This document shows, piece by piece, positions 9,918-18,459 of a DNA stretch of 64,000 nt; positions within the stretch are counted from its first letter, which is position 1; each line of letters starts with the position of its first letter. The notes under the pieces are model-generated. The model saw only the letters and a list, made by a program, of their open reading frames with translations, searched no databases and had not been told where the DNA came from. The DNA comes from Pycnococcus provasolii (taxonomy: Eukaryota > Chlorophyta > Pseudoscourfieldiophyceae > Pseudoscourfieldiales), in contig CP150582.1 of NCBI GenBank assembly GCA_049487715.1, forward strand, positions 124,001 to 188,000. The letters are read 5' to 3'. The position numbers and the translations under genes are program-made.

Positions 9918-10289
9918 GTAGTAAGAAAATGAGACTTTTGTTGTTTTTCTTCATCTTCTTCTTCTTTCTAATTTAATTTTTAAGGCTAAGTGACGAGGCC
10001 TCGTGACGAGGCTGAGGCGCGCGCGCCGTGGGCGCGACTTTAGCAACCTCAACAACAACTACTCTCGAGGGAATTCACATGGTCTGTCGTCGTCACCCGC
10101 GCCCTCCGCTCCGCGACTTCTACACTAGTGAACTACATCCTCTGCCGTGTGCAGTCAGGCTGCGGGCTGCCGCACGACCAAAGGATGTACACGCATTGGC
10201 GTGACAATTTGCACCTCTTCACTGCACGTCGTCGTCGCAGTTCTAAATACCCGTCGGGTTGGTGAGAACAAACAGAATAATATCCGTCT
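9918..10289. other. Convergent intergenic region
   Basis: 3' flanks of the GT29 gene (plus) and the E2 gene (minus). It contains a TTCTTC-rich pyrimidine tract just after the GT29 stop and short GAGGC/GCGCGC-rich sequence near 10000-10035. No gene seen. Confidence 0.5.
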
Positions 10290-10904
10290 TTACAACCGCT
10301 TGAGTGACCGTTTCTTCTCGAGTTTTTTGTCCGTCTTTGCCTTTTTCATCTTTTCCGGCGCGGCACCTGTGTTGTTGTTATTTTCCCCGTTTGCGTCGTC
10401 GTCGTTGTTCTCTTCTGCGGAATCTGCCCCGTTTGATTTTTTCATCGCGTGTATGGACGTCATCATGCGTGCGTGACTTGCGTACGCTTCATAGTCTTCC
10501 ATGAGCAGTTTTCCCGCCTCGTCGTTGAGCGCGCTTTCAGGGAACGGTTCGATGAGGAGGCACCTTATGACCATGAGTATATGTCGCAGTCCCATGTCTG
10601 GTTTCCAGTCTCTCTTGAGTGTGTTGACGCAGATGTCCCCCGTCTTGGCGATGTTGGGGTGAAAGATGCGCGTCGTGAAGAATCCTTTCGGTGGCACAGC
10701 AGGATACTCGGCACCGAAAACGATTCGTATTTTGAACGCCCCTCCGACGTACGGCGTTCCTGCCGGTCCCGTAATGATGGCATGACAGACACACACGTCA
10801 TCTTCGTTCATTTCCAGTGCGATACCTTCTGCGGGCCTATTGATTAAATCCCTCTGTTCTTTCAGGAGCTTCTGGAGACATGACGGCGTGATATTCTCAG
10901 ACAT
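10290..10904 (-). CDS. UBE2S: Ubiquitin-conjugating enzyme E2, UBE2S/UBC22 type
   Basis: 204 aa, single exon, ATG at 10904. The UBC fold spans residues about 5-155, with HPN at 82-84 and catalytic Cys92 in the context TGDICVNTLKRDW. The later FPESALNDEAGKLL and EAYASHARMMTSIH segments are characteristic of the UBE2S (E2-EPF)/plant UBC22 group. After the fold comes an acidic Asn-rich linker and a Lys-rich tail ending KKRSLKRL. In animal UBE2S a Lys-rich tail with a terminal LRRL motif docks on the anaphase-promoting complex, where the enzyme extends Lys11-linked ubiquitin chains on mitotic substrates. The near-identical tail here suggests the same docking. It is divergent from the kinesin gene, about 490 bp apart. 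Confidence 0.9.
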   Translation of the reverse strand: MSENITPSCLQKLLKEQRDLINRPAEGIALEMNEDDVCVCHAIITGPAGTPYVGGAFKIRIVFGAEYPAVPPKGFFTTRIFHPNIAKTGDICVNTLKRDWKPDMGLRHILMVIRCLLIEPFPESALNDEAGKLLMEDYEAYASHARMMTSIHAMKKSNGADSAEENNDDDANGENNNNTGAAPEKMKKAKTDKKLEKKRSLKRL

Positions 10905-11396
10905 CGTGCAATGAAGTGACGAGAGCAGTGCACTGTGTGATGTGATGTTGAGAAAGTGATGGGCCCCACGGGTGGCCTGGGAGGGGGGGGAGGAAGGACG
11001 GTTTTAATAAAGGGTCCCGTCAACGCCCCCCCCCGGGCCGGTGAAAAGGTGGACGTTTGGGATCCCACCACCAGACTCTGTGGACTCCCAAAGGAAGGAA
11101 ATTAACAACTTCCCAAAAATTCCTTCCAACCAAGTTCCCACTCCATCCAACTAGGTAATCCAACTACTCCCGGGTATGTTATTTTTTCTAACCCCGAATT
11201 ATTAGGAAGTGTAATAACCCCTACTTTTTAGAATCTCTCTCTTCTAAGTTTAGACTCAAACAAGAGGTTGTTAACTTCTTCCCCCCTTCCCCCCTGTTCT
11301 TTTTCCCTCCGCATACCTGTCAGAGAGAGCTGTCATTTCCACCCCTTCATCTTCATTCCCGGCTTCACATTGCATTAACAACATTGGCAGGCAAGC
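10905..11396. other. Divergent promoter region between the E2 and kinesin genes
   Basis: 492 bp between two start codons pointing apart. It contains G- and C-runs near 10980-11037, A/T-rich sequence at 11170-11235 and a pyrimidine-rich stretch at 11275-11345. No gene seen. Confidence 0.5.
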
Positions 11397-14300
11397 ATGG
11401 CGGAGTCCTCTTCTTCGCAGCAGCAGCAGCAGCAGCAGCAGCAGGGGGATAACATACGCGTTCACATACGTGTACGCCCACCTTCTGAGCGCGAAGTTTC
11501 GTCGCTCATCACGCAGTACAAGAAAAGTATCACGACGACAGAAACAAGCATATCCATCTCATCGTCTCAGCACCAGCAGCAGTCGCAGGCGGCGCGAACC
11601 GCATTCAACTTCGACTCCGTACGAGACGAACATGTTGACCAAGCGTCCATCTTTGAATCCATCGGACGACCCATCACAGACTCTTTCCTTGAAGGATACC
11701 ACGCGTGCGTGCTCGCTTACGGACAAACGGGAGCGGGGAAAACGTACACCATGCAAGGCGCGGACGTGGACTCGTACGACGACGCACACTCGTCGGCTGA
11801 TACTGGACTCATCCCGCGTGTGCTCAAATACGTCTTCGGGTCAGTCAGCGAAAATAACGCCAAGCAAATCAAGTCGAGCAACTTCAGGTGCACGTTCTTC
11901 GAAATCTACAACGAGCAGGTGTACGACCTACTCGCGGACGACGGGGCACTGCCACTCGTAGTCAGGGAAGGATCCAAGGCGTCCGTATTCGCAGAAGGTG
12001 CCGTCGAAGAGTGCGTCGGAAGTGCCGCGGAAACGTACGAAGTGTACCGACGAGGACTGTGCAACAGGCGAGTCAGCTCAACAGCCATGAACCGAGAGTC
12101 GAGCAGAAGCCACAGCGTGTTCGTCCTGTACGCCGACGTCGTGCGCGTCGACGAGGCGACCGGTGTCGAGAAGCGAACGTCGTCCGCGCTGCGTCTCGTC
12201 GACCTCGCGGGATCAGAACGACAGAGTGCAACGCAAACAGATGGACAGAGGCTGAAAGAAGCGTCCAGCATCAATCGGTCGCTCAGCGCGCTCGGGAATG
12301 TCATCAAGGCGCTCGTCGACCGCTCCGAAGGAAAGGAACGACACGTGCCGTACCGGGACAGCAAGCTGACGTTCCTGCTGCGTGACTGCCTCGGAGGACA
12401 GGCGAAGTGCAGCATGATCGCAAACATCTCACCCGCCGCAGCCAGCGCGGATGAGACGCTCAGCACGCTGAAGTTTGCGCAGCGCGCGAAGCTTGTGAAG
12501 AACTCCGCCGCCATCAATGAAGTGGCGTCTGGATCGTCGCCCGCGGAACTTCACGACGAAATCAAGCGACTGCGTGCTCAGCTCGAAAACGCGCACAAAA
12601 ACAGTGCAAATGGAGATGGCAAGGCGGGAGGTGCACTGGACAGCCACCCCATCCAGGTCATCCCTCACGCCGAAACTAGGCTCGAGGCACTTCAGCACCT
12701 ATACGCCAGCCTGCAGGCGGCGCACAGTCGCGCCGAAAGCGACGCGATTTCCGCGCTATCCGACTGCGAGTCGCGGCTCAACTCACAGCGAGAGGTGTCT
12801 GGGCGACTCGACAAGACAGTGCAAAGCCAGAAGATGGTGCTTCGCCTTCGCGAGAACACCATCAAAAGCCTGCAGTCAGCCGCCGACGGGAACACCTCGC
12901 AGTCTGACGCCGCTCTCGACCGAGCCACCTCCGAGGCGGCAGAAATCGAGCTGCTGCGAAGGCAGGTGGAGTGCCATCCCGACGTTGTGCGCCACCAGAT
13001 CCGCGTTGCGGAGCTCGAAGAGACGCTCAACAAGGCGAACACCGACAAGGGTGGGAAGTACGCTACGTTGGCCGAGCAGCACGACGCTCTGAAGAAAGAG
13101 TCGATCGGACTTCGCACATCGTTCGCCGATGCCGTTTCGGATCGTCAGAGCATCGCGTCAACGCTTCGCGACGTGACAACAGAGCGCGACGCTCTTGCGG
13201 AGGCGAAGGCAAAGTCTGACGCGATGGCTGCTCACGCAACGCAGGCCGCTGCGGAAGCACACACGCAGGTGTACGAAATGAAGGTGCAGGTGGAGGAGGT
13301 GAACGTCGCTTGCGAGGTGGCGAAGGAAAAACAAACCATCGCGGAGAATGAGCGTAACGAGCTTTCTGTGCTGCTCGCAAAGGAGACTGAGTCAAAGGCC
13401 AAGCTTCAGATCGCATTCGAGGAGCAGAGCAAGATCTCTGAAGATATGTTCGAACAGCTTTCTATCGTGACAGAAAAGCACGACACGCTGAATGCGGCTC
13501 ACACCGTTCTGTCGCTCGAGGCACAGGAACTGCGCACCGAGGGTGACAGCCTTCGAGCGTGTCTTTCCTCTGAGATGACGACATTCGCGATTTCTCGTCT
13601 CGTCACCGCTGAGCGCGAGGCACGAGTCGCGGATGAGCACGCCATTGCCATGTCCGAGCTTCAGGCGTCAAAAGAGGAAGCACTTGCGACCGCCCAGGAC
13701 GAAAAGGTGTCAGCTCTCGAGCAGGCGGAGGCGGACAAGGTGTCAGCACTCGAGCAGGCGGAGGCGGAGAAGGTGTCCGCTCTCGAGCAGGCGGCGGCTG
13801 ACAAGGCATCCGCCCTTGACGAAGCGGCGGCTGGCAAGGCATCCGCTCTCGAGCAGGCGGAGGCGGAGAAGGTGTCAGCTCTCGAGCAGGCGGAGGCGGA
13901 GAAGGCATCAGCTCTCGAGCAGGCGGCGGCTGACAAGGCATCCGCGCTTGACGAAGCGGCGGCGGACAAGGTGTCAGCTCTCGAGCAGGCGGAGGCGGAG
14001 AAGGTGTCAGCTCTCGAGCAGGCGGAGGCGGAGAAGGTGTCCGCTCTCGAGCAGGCGGCGGCTGACAAGGCATCCGCCCTTGACGAAGCGGCGGCTGATA
14101 AGGCATCCGCTCTCGAGCAGGCGGAGGCGGACAAGGTGTCAGCTCTCGAGCAGGCGGAGACAGAGAAGGTGTCAGCTCTCGAGCAGGCGGAGACAGAGAA
14201 GGTGTCCGCGCTTGACGAAGCGGCGGCTGATAAGGCATCCGCTCTCGAGCAGGCGGAGGCGGACAAGGCAGCTTCCCTTGAGCTGGCGGCAAAGGACATG

Positions 14301-16424
14301 ATGTCCGCTCTCGAGCAGGCTGAGATTGAAAAGACTGAGGCTCTCAAACACGCTGAGGCTGACAAGGCATCCGCTCTCGAGCAGGCGGCGGCTGAAAAGG
14401 ATCAGGAGTTAGCCGATGCCATCTCGACGAAGGATGCGGAGATGGCTAGGGCGCTCGAAGATGCAGCTGCTGATAAGGAGGCTGCGCTGAACGAAGCATC
14501 TGTCAACCTGGAACGTGCTATTGAGGAGCTTACGGCGGCGAAAGATGCAGACAAGGCTGAGGCTGTCGCTACAGCAGAAGCTGTGAAGGATGCCGAGATC
14601 GCTGCGATCGAGGAGAAGAAGGACGCTGAGATCAAGGCTGCTGTGATGGCTGAGGTGGAAAAGACGTCACAGGCGCAGGAGCAGGCGAATGCAGCGCAAG
14701 CTGCGCTCGAGGCTGCTCGCGTTGATGCGGCAGCAGAAAAGGAGGTGTACGACCAGCAGAAGAGAGAGTCTGAGGACGCCGCGAGGGCCTCCCTCGACGA
14801 GCAGCGTGAGATCCTCACGAAGGCACACAAGGAGGAGATGAAGGAGACTACTGCCGAACACAAGGCGGCGATGAAGGAGGCGGCTGCCGAACACAAGGCG
14901 GCCATTAAGGAGGCGGCTGCCGAGCACAAGGCGACCATCAAGGAAAAGAAACAGCAAATGGCATCTGCATTAGAGGAGAAGGAGTCGGCAGTCGCAGCTT
15001 TGCGAGATGAGGTGGATGAGGCGCGCAGGGAGGCTCTGGAGCACTCGGCGGCATTGGCGGAGGCGCAGACAGCCACAAATCAAGCCACGAAGAATCTGAA
15101 GGAGGCCAATAAGGCGCTGAAACAGCTGGAGACGGCTAAGGCAAAGGAGCTTGAGGAAGCAGAGGCGGCACTCAAGTCGGCAAAAGAAGCGGAAAAGAAG
15201 GCTGGCTCAGAATCAGAGTCGGTGCGCGCGGAGCTTGCCGGAGTCCAGGACGAGCTTGCGTCGCAGCGTGTGCAGCTGACAAAGGCACAGGATGCCGAAA
15301 CGGCGGCAATGGAGGAGATGGAGGCGCTCCGCGAGCAGCTTGCGCAGGCGCAGCAGCAGCAAGAGGAGGCAACGTCTCTCGCCTCAGCCGTGTCATCGGC
15401 GAAGGAGGAGATGGAGGCGCTGCGCGAGCAGCTGTCGGGGGCAAAGGAGGCTCTCGCTTCGACAGAATCGTCAGCCAAGGAGGAGATGGAGGCGCTGCGC
15501 GTGCAGCTTGCCAAGTCCAAGGAGGCGCTCATGGCTGCAGATGCGGCGCACGAGGAGGAGAAGCGAAGCATGCTGCGCAACAGCGCACGGGCGGCGGCGG
15601 ACGAGAAGGCAAGATTCGAAAAGGAGCTTGCCGCGTCCAAGACGTCGTCGTCGAGTGAGGACAACTCTCTTGTGGCAACGCTCAAGCAGCAGTTGGCTGA
15701 GTCGCGCAAGGAAGCGGACGACCTGCGAAGCGTTCGCGATGCTCTGCGTGGCAGCCTGAAGGCGGCAACGTCGCGTCGCATGAGCGAATCTCATGAGCCA
15801 ATGAGCCCAGCATTCGGTCACACCACCAAGGCGCCATCCTCGGCTATGCCAAAGACGCCGCTGACTTCAAGCAAGGGATCGTCACCGCCGTCATCGGCAA
15901 GGAAGACGCCGATTGCTACCAAGACACCGGCAAGGACGCCGATTGCTACCAAGACGCCGCGTCCGATGTCAGCATTCGCGAAGACGCCCCTGTCTCGTCC
16001 ACCGACATCGTCTGCCGCACCGTCGAGCGTCTTCAAGCAGCCTGCGGTGCGCGTTGGTGACACCTCAAAGCGTCCCGCGGCTGAGGTTGAGAGTGCACGC
16101 CGTGCGCTCGTGTCCATCACGAATGCCGAGGACGACTCGAACAGCAACAAGGCGCCGGCTGCGACGAATGCGAAGAAGTCCGCCCCGGTGGTGGCTGCAA
16201 GCCCGCGCATCAAGACGCGAGCACAGCGAGCCGCTGCCGCTTCAACTAAGCCTCCGGAGAGTCCATCTGTCAAGGATCGCATTGCAGCATGGCAGAAGAA
16301 GCACGGTACGTCAAGTGAGACTGCCGACGTGGCCGATGAGACGCCACCTCCCAAAGCTCTCGGTCGACCTGTGCGTGTCAATGGGCGTCTCACGCGTGCG
16401 AGCATGATGGGCAGTGCTAAGTAG
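11397..16424 (+). CDS. Kinesin-12-like (KIF15/PAKRP-type) motor with hendecad-repeat tail
   Basis: 1675 aa, single exon. After a poly-Gln tract (residues 8-16) the motor domain spans about 20-375. It has the P-loop GQTGAGKT (about 108-115), switch I NRESSRSHS, switch II DLAGSE, and HVPYRDSKLTFLLRDCLGG. The motor ends in LKFAQRAKLVKNSAAINE followed by a helical LHDEIKRLRAQLE neck, which is the N-terminal-motor arrangement of kinesin-12. The rest is coiled coil. Residues about 769-999 are some 21 tandem 11-residue units of the type EKVSALEQAEA. A basic, Pro-rich C-terminus contains repeated KTP/RTP sites (about 1490-1570), typical mitotic-kinase targets. Kinesin-12 motors act on spindle or division-plane microtubules. 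Assignment to family 12 rests on the neck and motor end; a divergent relative is possible. Confidence 0.85.
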   Translation: MAESSSSQQQQQQQQQGDNIRVHIRVRPPSEREVSSLITQYKKSITTTETSISISSSQHQQQSQAARTAFNFDSVRDEHVDQASIFESIGRPITDSFLEGYHACVLAYGQTGAGKTYTMQGADVDSYDDAHSSADTGLIPRVLKYVFGSVSENNAKQIKSSNFRCTFFEIYNEQVYDLLADDGALPLVVREGSKASVFAEGAVEECVGSAAETYEVYRRGLCNRRVSSTAMNRESSRSHSVFVLYADVVRVDEATGVEKRTSSALRLVDLAGSERQSATQTDGQRLKEASSINRSLSALGNVIKALVDRSEGKERHVPYRDSKLTFLLRDCLGGQAKCSMIANISPAAASADETLSTLKFAQRAKLVKNSAAINEVASGSSPAELHDEIKRLRAQLENAHKNSANGDGKAGGALDSHPIQVIPHAETRLEALQHLYASLQAAHSRAESDAISALSDCESRLNSQREVSGRLDKTVQSQKMVLRLRENTIKSLQSAADGNTSQSDAALDRATSEAAEIELLRRQVECHPDVVRHQIRVAELEETLNKANTDKGGKYATLAEQHDALKKESIGLRTSFADAVSDRQSIASTLRDVTTERDALAEAKAKSDAMAAHATQAAAEAHTQVYEMKVQVEEVNVACEVAKEKQTIAENERNELSVLLAKETESKAKLQIAFEEQSKISEDMFEQLSIVTEKHDTLNAAHTVLSLEAQELRTEGDSLRACLSSEMTTFAISRLVTAEREARVADEHAIAMSELQASKEEALATAQDEKVSALEQAEADKVSALEQAEAEKVSALEQAAADKASALDEAAAGKASALEQAEAEKVSALEQAEAEKASALEQAAADKASALDEAAADKVSALEQAEAEKVSALEQAEAEKVSALEQAAADKASALDEAAADKASALEQAEADKVSALEQAETEKVSALEQAETEKVSALDEAAADKASALEQAEADKAASLELAAKDMMSALEQAEIEKTEALKHAEADKASALEQAAAEKDQELADAISTKDAEMARALEDAAADKEAALNEASVNLERAIEELTAAKDADKAEAVATAEAVKDAEIAAIEEKKDAEIKAAVMAEVEKTSQAQEQANAAQAALEAARVDAAAEKEVYDQQKRESEDAARASLDEQREILTKAHKEEMKETTAEHKAAMKEAAAEHKAAIKEAAAEHKATIKEKKQQMASALEEKESAVAALRDEVDEARREALEHSAALAEAQTATNQATKNLKEANKALKQLETAKAKELEEAEAALKSAKEAEKKAGSESESVRAELAGVQDELASQRVQLTKAQDAETAAMEEMEALREQLAQAQQQQEEATSLASAVSSAKEEMEALREQLSGAKEALASTESSAKEEMEALRVQLAKSKEALMAADAAHEEEKRSMLRNSARAAADEKARFEKELAASKTSSSSEDNSLVATLKQQLAESRKEADDLRSVRDALRGSLKAATSRRMSESHEPMSPAFGHTTKAPSSAMPKTPLTSSKGSSPPSSARKTPIATKTPARTPIATKTPRPMSAFAKTPLSRPPTSSAAPSSVFKQPAVRVGDTSKRPAAEVESARRALVSITNAEDDSNSNKAPAATNAKKSAPVVAASPRIKTRAQRAAAASTKPPESPSVKDRIAAWQKKHGTSSETADVADETPPPKALGRPVRVNGRLTRASMMGSAK
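13701..14393 (+). repeat. 33-bp coding minisatellite, about 21 units (11-residue coiled-coil repeats)
   Basis: Consecutive 33-bp units encode EKVSALEQAEA, DKASALDEAAA and close variants without a frame break. Blocks of four units look duplicated as well, giving a higher-order pattern. A second short run of 11-residue units (AAEHKAAIKEA type) lies at about 14836-14945. Confidence 0.95.
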
Positions 16425-16777
16425 GCGACTGTTCTTTTGTTGTGTGTTTGGATTGAAAAAAAGCTTGGGTGCTGGGAAAACAGCGTAAATTCTCGACAAA
16501 CAGAAACAAGTGGACGTGTGTGTGTGCGTTGTGGTGTTTTTTTTGTGTGTTTTGGTTGGTTGGGGGCGCAAACAAATTTATCTGCCTGCGTGTTGTGTAA
16601 ACACGGAACAATTTTTTTTTTCTCTTATCTAAAATGCAGGTTGGCACGGTAACACTACTCATCACTCGCACGCAGATCCCACACACCAGACGCAAAGAGG
16701 TCAAGAAATCGTCGTCAACACACCCGGTTTCCCTTTTCGTGCAAAATAGTTTTTTTGTCGAAAATGGGCTACTTTAT
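16425..16777. other. Convergent intergenic region, T/G-rich
   Basis: 3' flanks of the kinesin (plus) and peroxiredoxin (minus) genes. A TGTAA at 16596-16600, about 170 nt after the kinesin stop, matches the usual green-algal polyadenylation signal. Homopolymeric T runs lie near 16540 and 16612. No gene seen. Confidence 0.5.
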
Positions 16778-17509
16778 TTAGATGCTCGCGAAGTACTCCT
16801 TGCTTCCCTCCGGGTCAGGCTTCATCGTGACGTCACCCGGCTTCCATCCGGCGGGGCACACCTCGTCGGGGTTGTTCTGCACGTACTGGATCGCCTGGAG
16901 CACTCGCAGCGTCTCGTCGACGGACCGTCCGAAGGCGAGGTTGTTGATGGTGCTGTGCTGGACGACGCCCTCCTTATCGATGATGAAGAGTCCACGGAGC
17001 GCGACTCCCTCGTCACTGAGCACCTGGTACGCGCTCGCGATCTCCTTCTTCAGGTCGGAGACGAGCGGGTACTTGAGGTCCCCGAGTCCACCCTCCTTGC
17101 GGTCCGTCTGCACCCACGCGAGGTGTGAGAACTGGCTGTCGACGGACACTCCGAGCACCTCGGTGTCGATCGCCGAGAACTCTTCGTAGCGGTCAGAGAA
17201 TGCGGTGATTTCCGTCGGGCAGACGAACGTGAAGTCGAGTGGATAGAAGAAGAGCACGACATACTTGTTTCCTTTGTATTGGTCAAGCGTGACGTTGATG
17301 AATTCCTGGTCGAACACAGCTTCGGCGGAGAACCCCGGCGCGGGGTTACCCACGAGCGGGGGCGTGGCCTCAGAAGTGACGGACATTGCCACAGCAGATG
17401 AAGACCGACGATAAGAACGGCCCGCAGCACCACGACGGGAGACGCCACTAACACGGGCACCACCACGGGCACCGCTAACACGCAAGGAAGCAGACTTGGA
17501 CGAAAGCAT
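16778..17509 (-). CDS. Plastid 2-Cys peroxiredoxin
   Basis: 243 aa from the ATG at 17509. The first 40 or so residues are Ser/Arg/Ala-rich with hardly any acids, as in a chloroplast transit peptide. The mature part is a typical 2-Cys peroxiredoxin: peroxidatic Cys97 in [13 protein letters not shown] and resolving Cys218 in [15 protein letters not shown] (140-143) and a C-terminal YF (239-240) are the features of eukaryotic enzymes prone to hyperoxidation. It reduces hydrogen peroxide and alkyl hydroperoxides in the stroma with electrons from thioredoxin or NTRC. The frame is open upstream of 17509, but that part is hydrophobic and unlike a transit peptide. Confidence 0.95.
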   Translation of the reverse strand: MLSSKSASLRVSGARGGARVSGVSRRGAAGRSYRRSSSAVAMSVTSEATPPLVGNPAPGFSAEAVFDQEFINVTLDQYKGNKYVVLFFYPLDFTFVCPTEITAFSDRYEEFSAIDTEVLGVSVDSQFSHLAWVQTDRKEGGLGDLKYPLVSDLKKEIASAYQVLSDEGVALRGLFIIDKEGVVQHSTINNLAFGRSVDETLRVLQAIQYVQNNPDEVCPAGWKPGDVTMKPDPEGSKEYFASI

Positions 17510-18009
17510 CTTTGGACTGATCAAAAGTGATGGGGCGTTGGCGATCGGCGGCGGAACAGGAAAAATAACAAGGGGAGTTGTGGCCAGAAATCTCATGCAT
17601 GGGGGGAGGGGGAAATCTTATCTCCAAAAACCCAATAAGAATTCCCCCCCTTTTTCCCCGGGCAGGGGGATCCACTTCTTGCCTGAGTGCTTTCTTTCTC
17701 CTGGTGTTTTTCTTATGGGGGACGCTTTTGGGTGGGGGCGCTTTCTGTCTGGGGCGCTTGGGATCCCGCTCGGGCCGTTTAGTCAATATCATTGTTTTTG
17801 TCGGTCATAACCTTCAGTTGTGCGACACGCCAGTCGGTCGGTCGGTCGGTGACCTGTGCAATCTTCATTCTTCAAGGACTTCGGGCTTCGGATGGCATGC
17901 CCCCGGCGATGCCGCTCGTCGAGTGGCACATGACTCATCATGTCGTCATGCAATTTCCGTGGCATCGCACGCACCGCGAAATCTGCCCCCACCAACGTCA
18001 GCGTCACAC
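17510..18009. other. Intergenic region upstream of the peroxiredoxin gene
   Basis: Holds the presumed peroxiredoxin promoter. Seen are homopolymeric C/T tracts at 17646-17660 and a short GTCGG repeat near 17833-17850. Frames are open on both strands, but none has a recognisable domain. Confidence 0.4.
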
Positions 18010-18255
18010 ATGCAAGGATTTAAGCCCGAAGCACGTGAATATTATCACGACCGCATGGGGCGACTCGCGTTTCTGTGTCGTGGTTTATCGTACATGGCGG
18101 GCGGGGGCACGCTGACGAAGGCTTCCGGGATGAAAGTGAGAGACGCCGCCGAGGCCTTGACTCACGAGAGCAGCAACAGGGTCATCATCGCCTTCCTGGC
18201 GCTTCCGCTTCCTTGTGACGATAGGCTGCGGTCGCGAGATGACGTGGCGACGTGA
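18010..18255 (+). CDS. Possible small gene, unknown function
   Basis: An 81-aa frame from the ATG at 18010 begins MQGFKPEAREYYHDRMGRL and continues as a well-balanced sequence up to about 18175, with G+C-rich third positions like the neighbouring genes. The last 25 residues look less protein-like. A GT near 18178 and an AG before 18332 could splice it to a downstream helical segment (EKHRREEYDAFCKSG, 18330-18400), but I could not settle the frame. The gap between peroxiredoxin and MBOAT is otherwise empty. A chance ORF is quite possible. Confidence 0.3.
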   Translation: MQGFKPEAREYYHDRMGRLAFLCRGLSYMAGGGTLTKASGMKVRDAAEALTHESSNRVIIAFLALPLPCDDRLRSRDDVAT

Positions 18256-18459
18256 GGTGCTTGCCACCGTCGCCATCTCGACGCATGACTGGACACGAAG
18301 CTGGTTTGCTAGCGCTTGCAGAAAAGCATCGGCGAGAGGAGTACGACGCATTCTGCAAATCTGGCGAACGCGAGATGGGAGACTTCGTATCGTTGACAAA
18401 ATTGCCATGTAATTTACACTGCTTAATCAACCTAACTTTACAATACATACTTCTACAAT

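Noticed and set aside
13603-14365. Minus-strand and other-frame ORFs across the kinesin repeat
   Set aside because: Shadows of the 33-bp coding repeat; Pro/Arg- or Ser/Cys-rich translations only.
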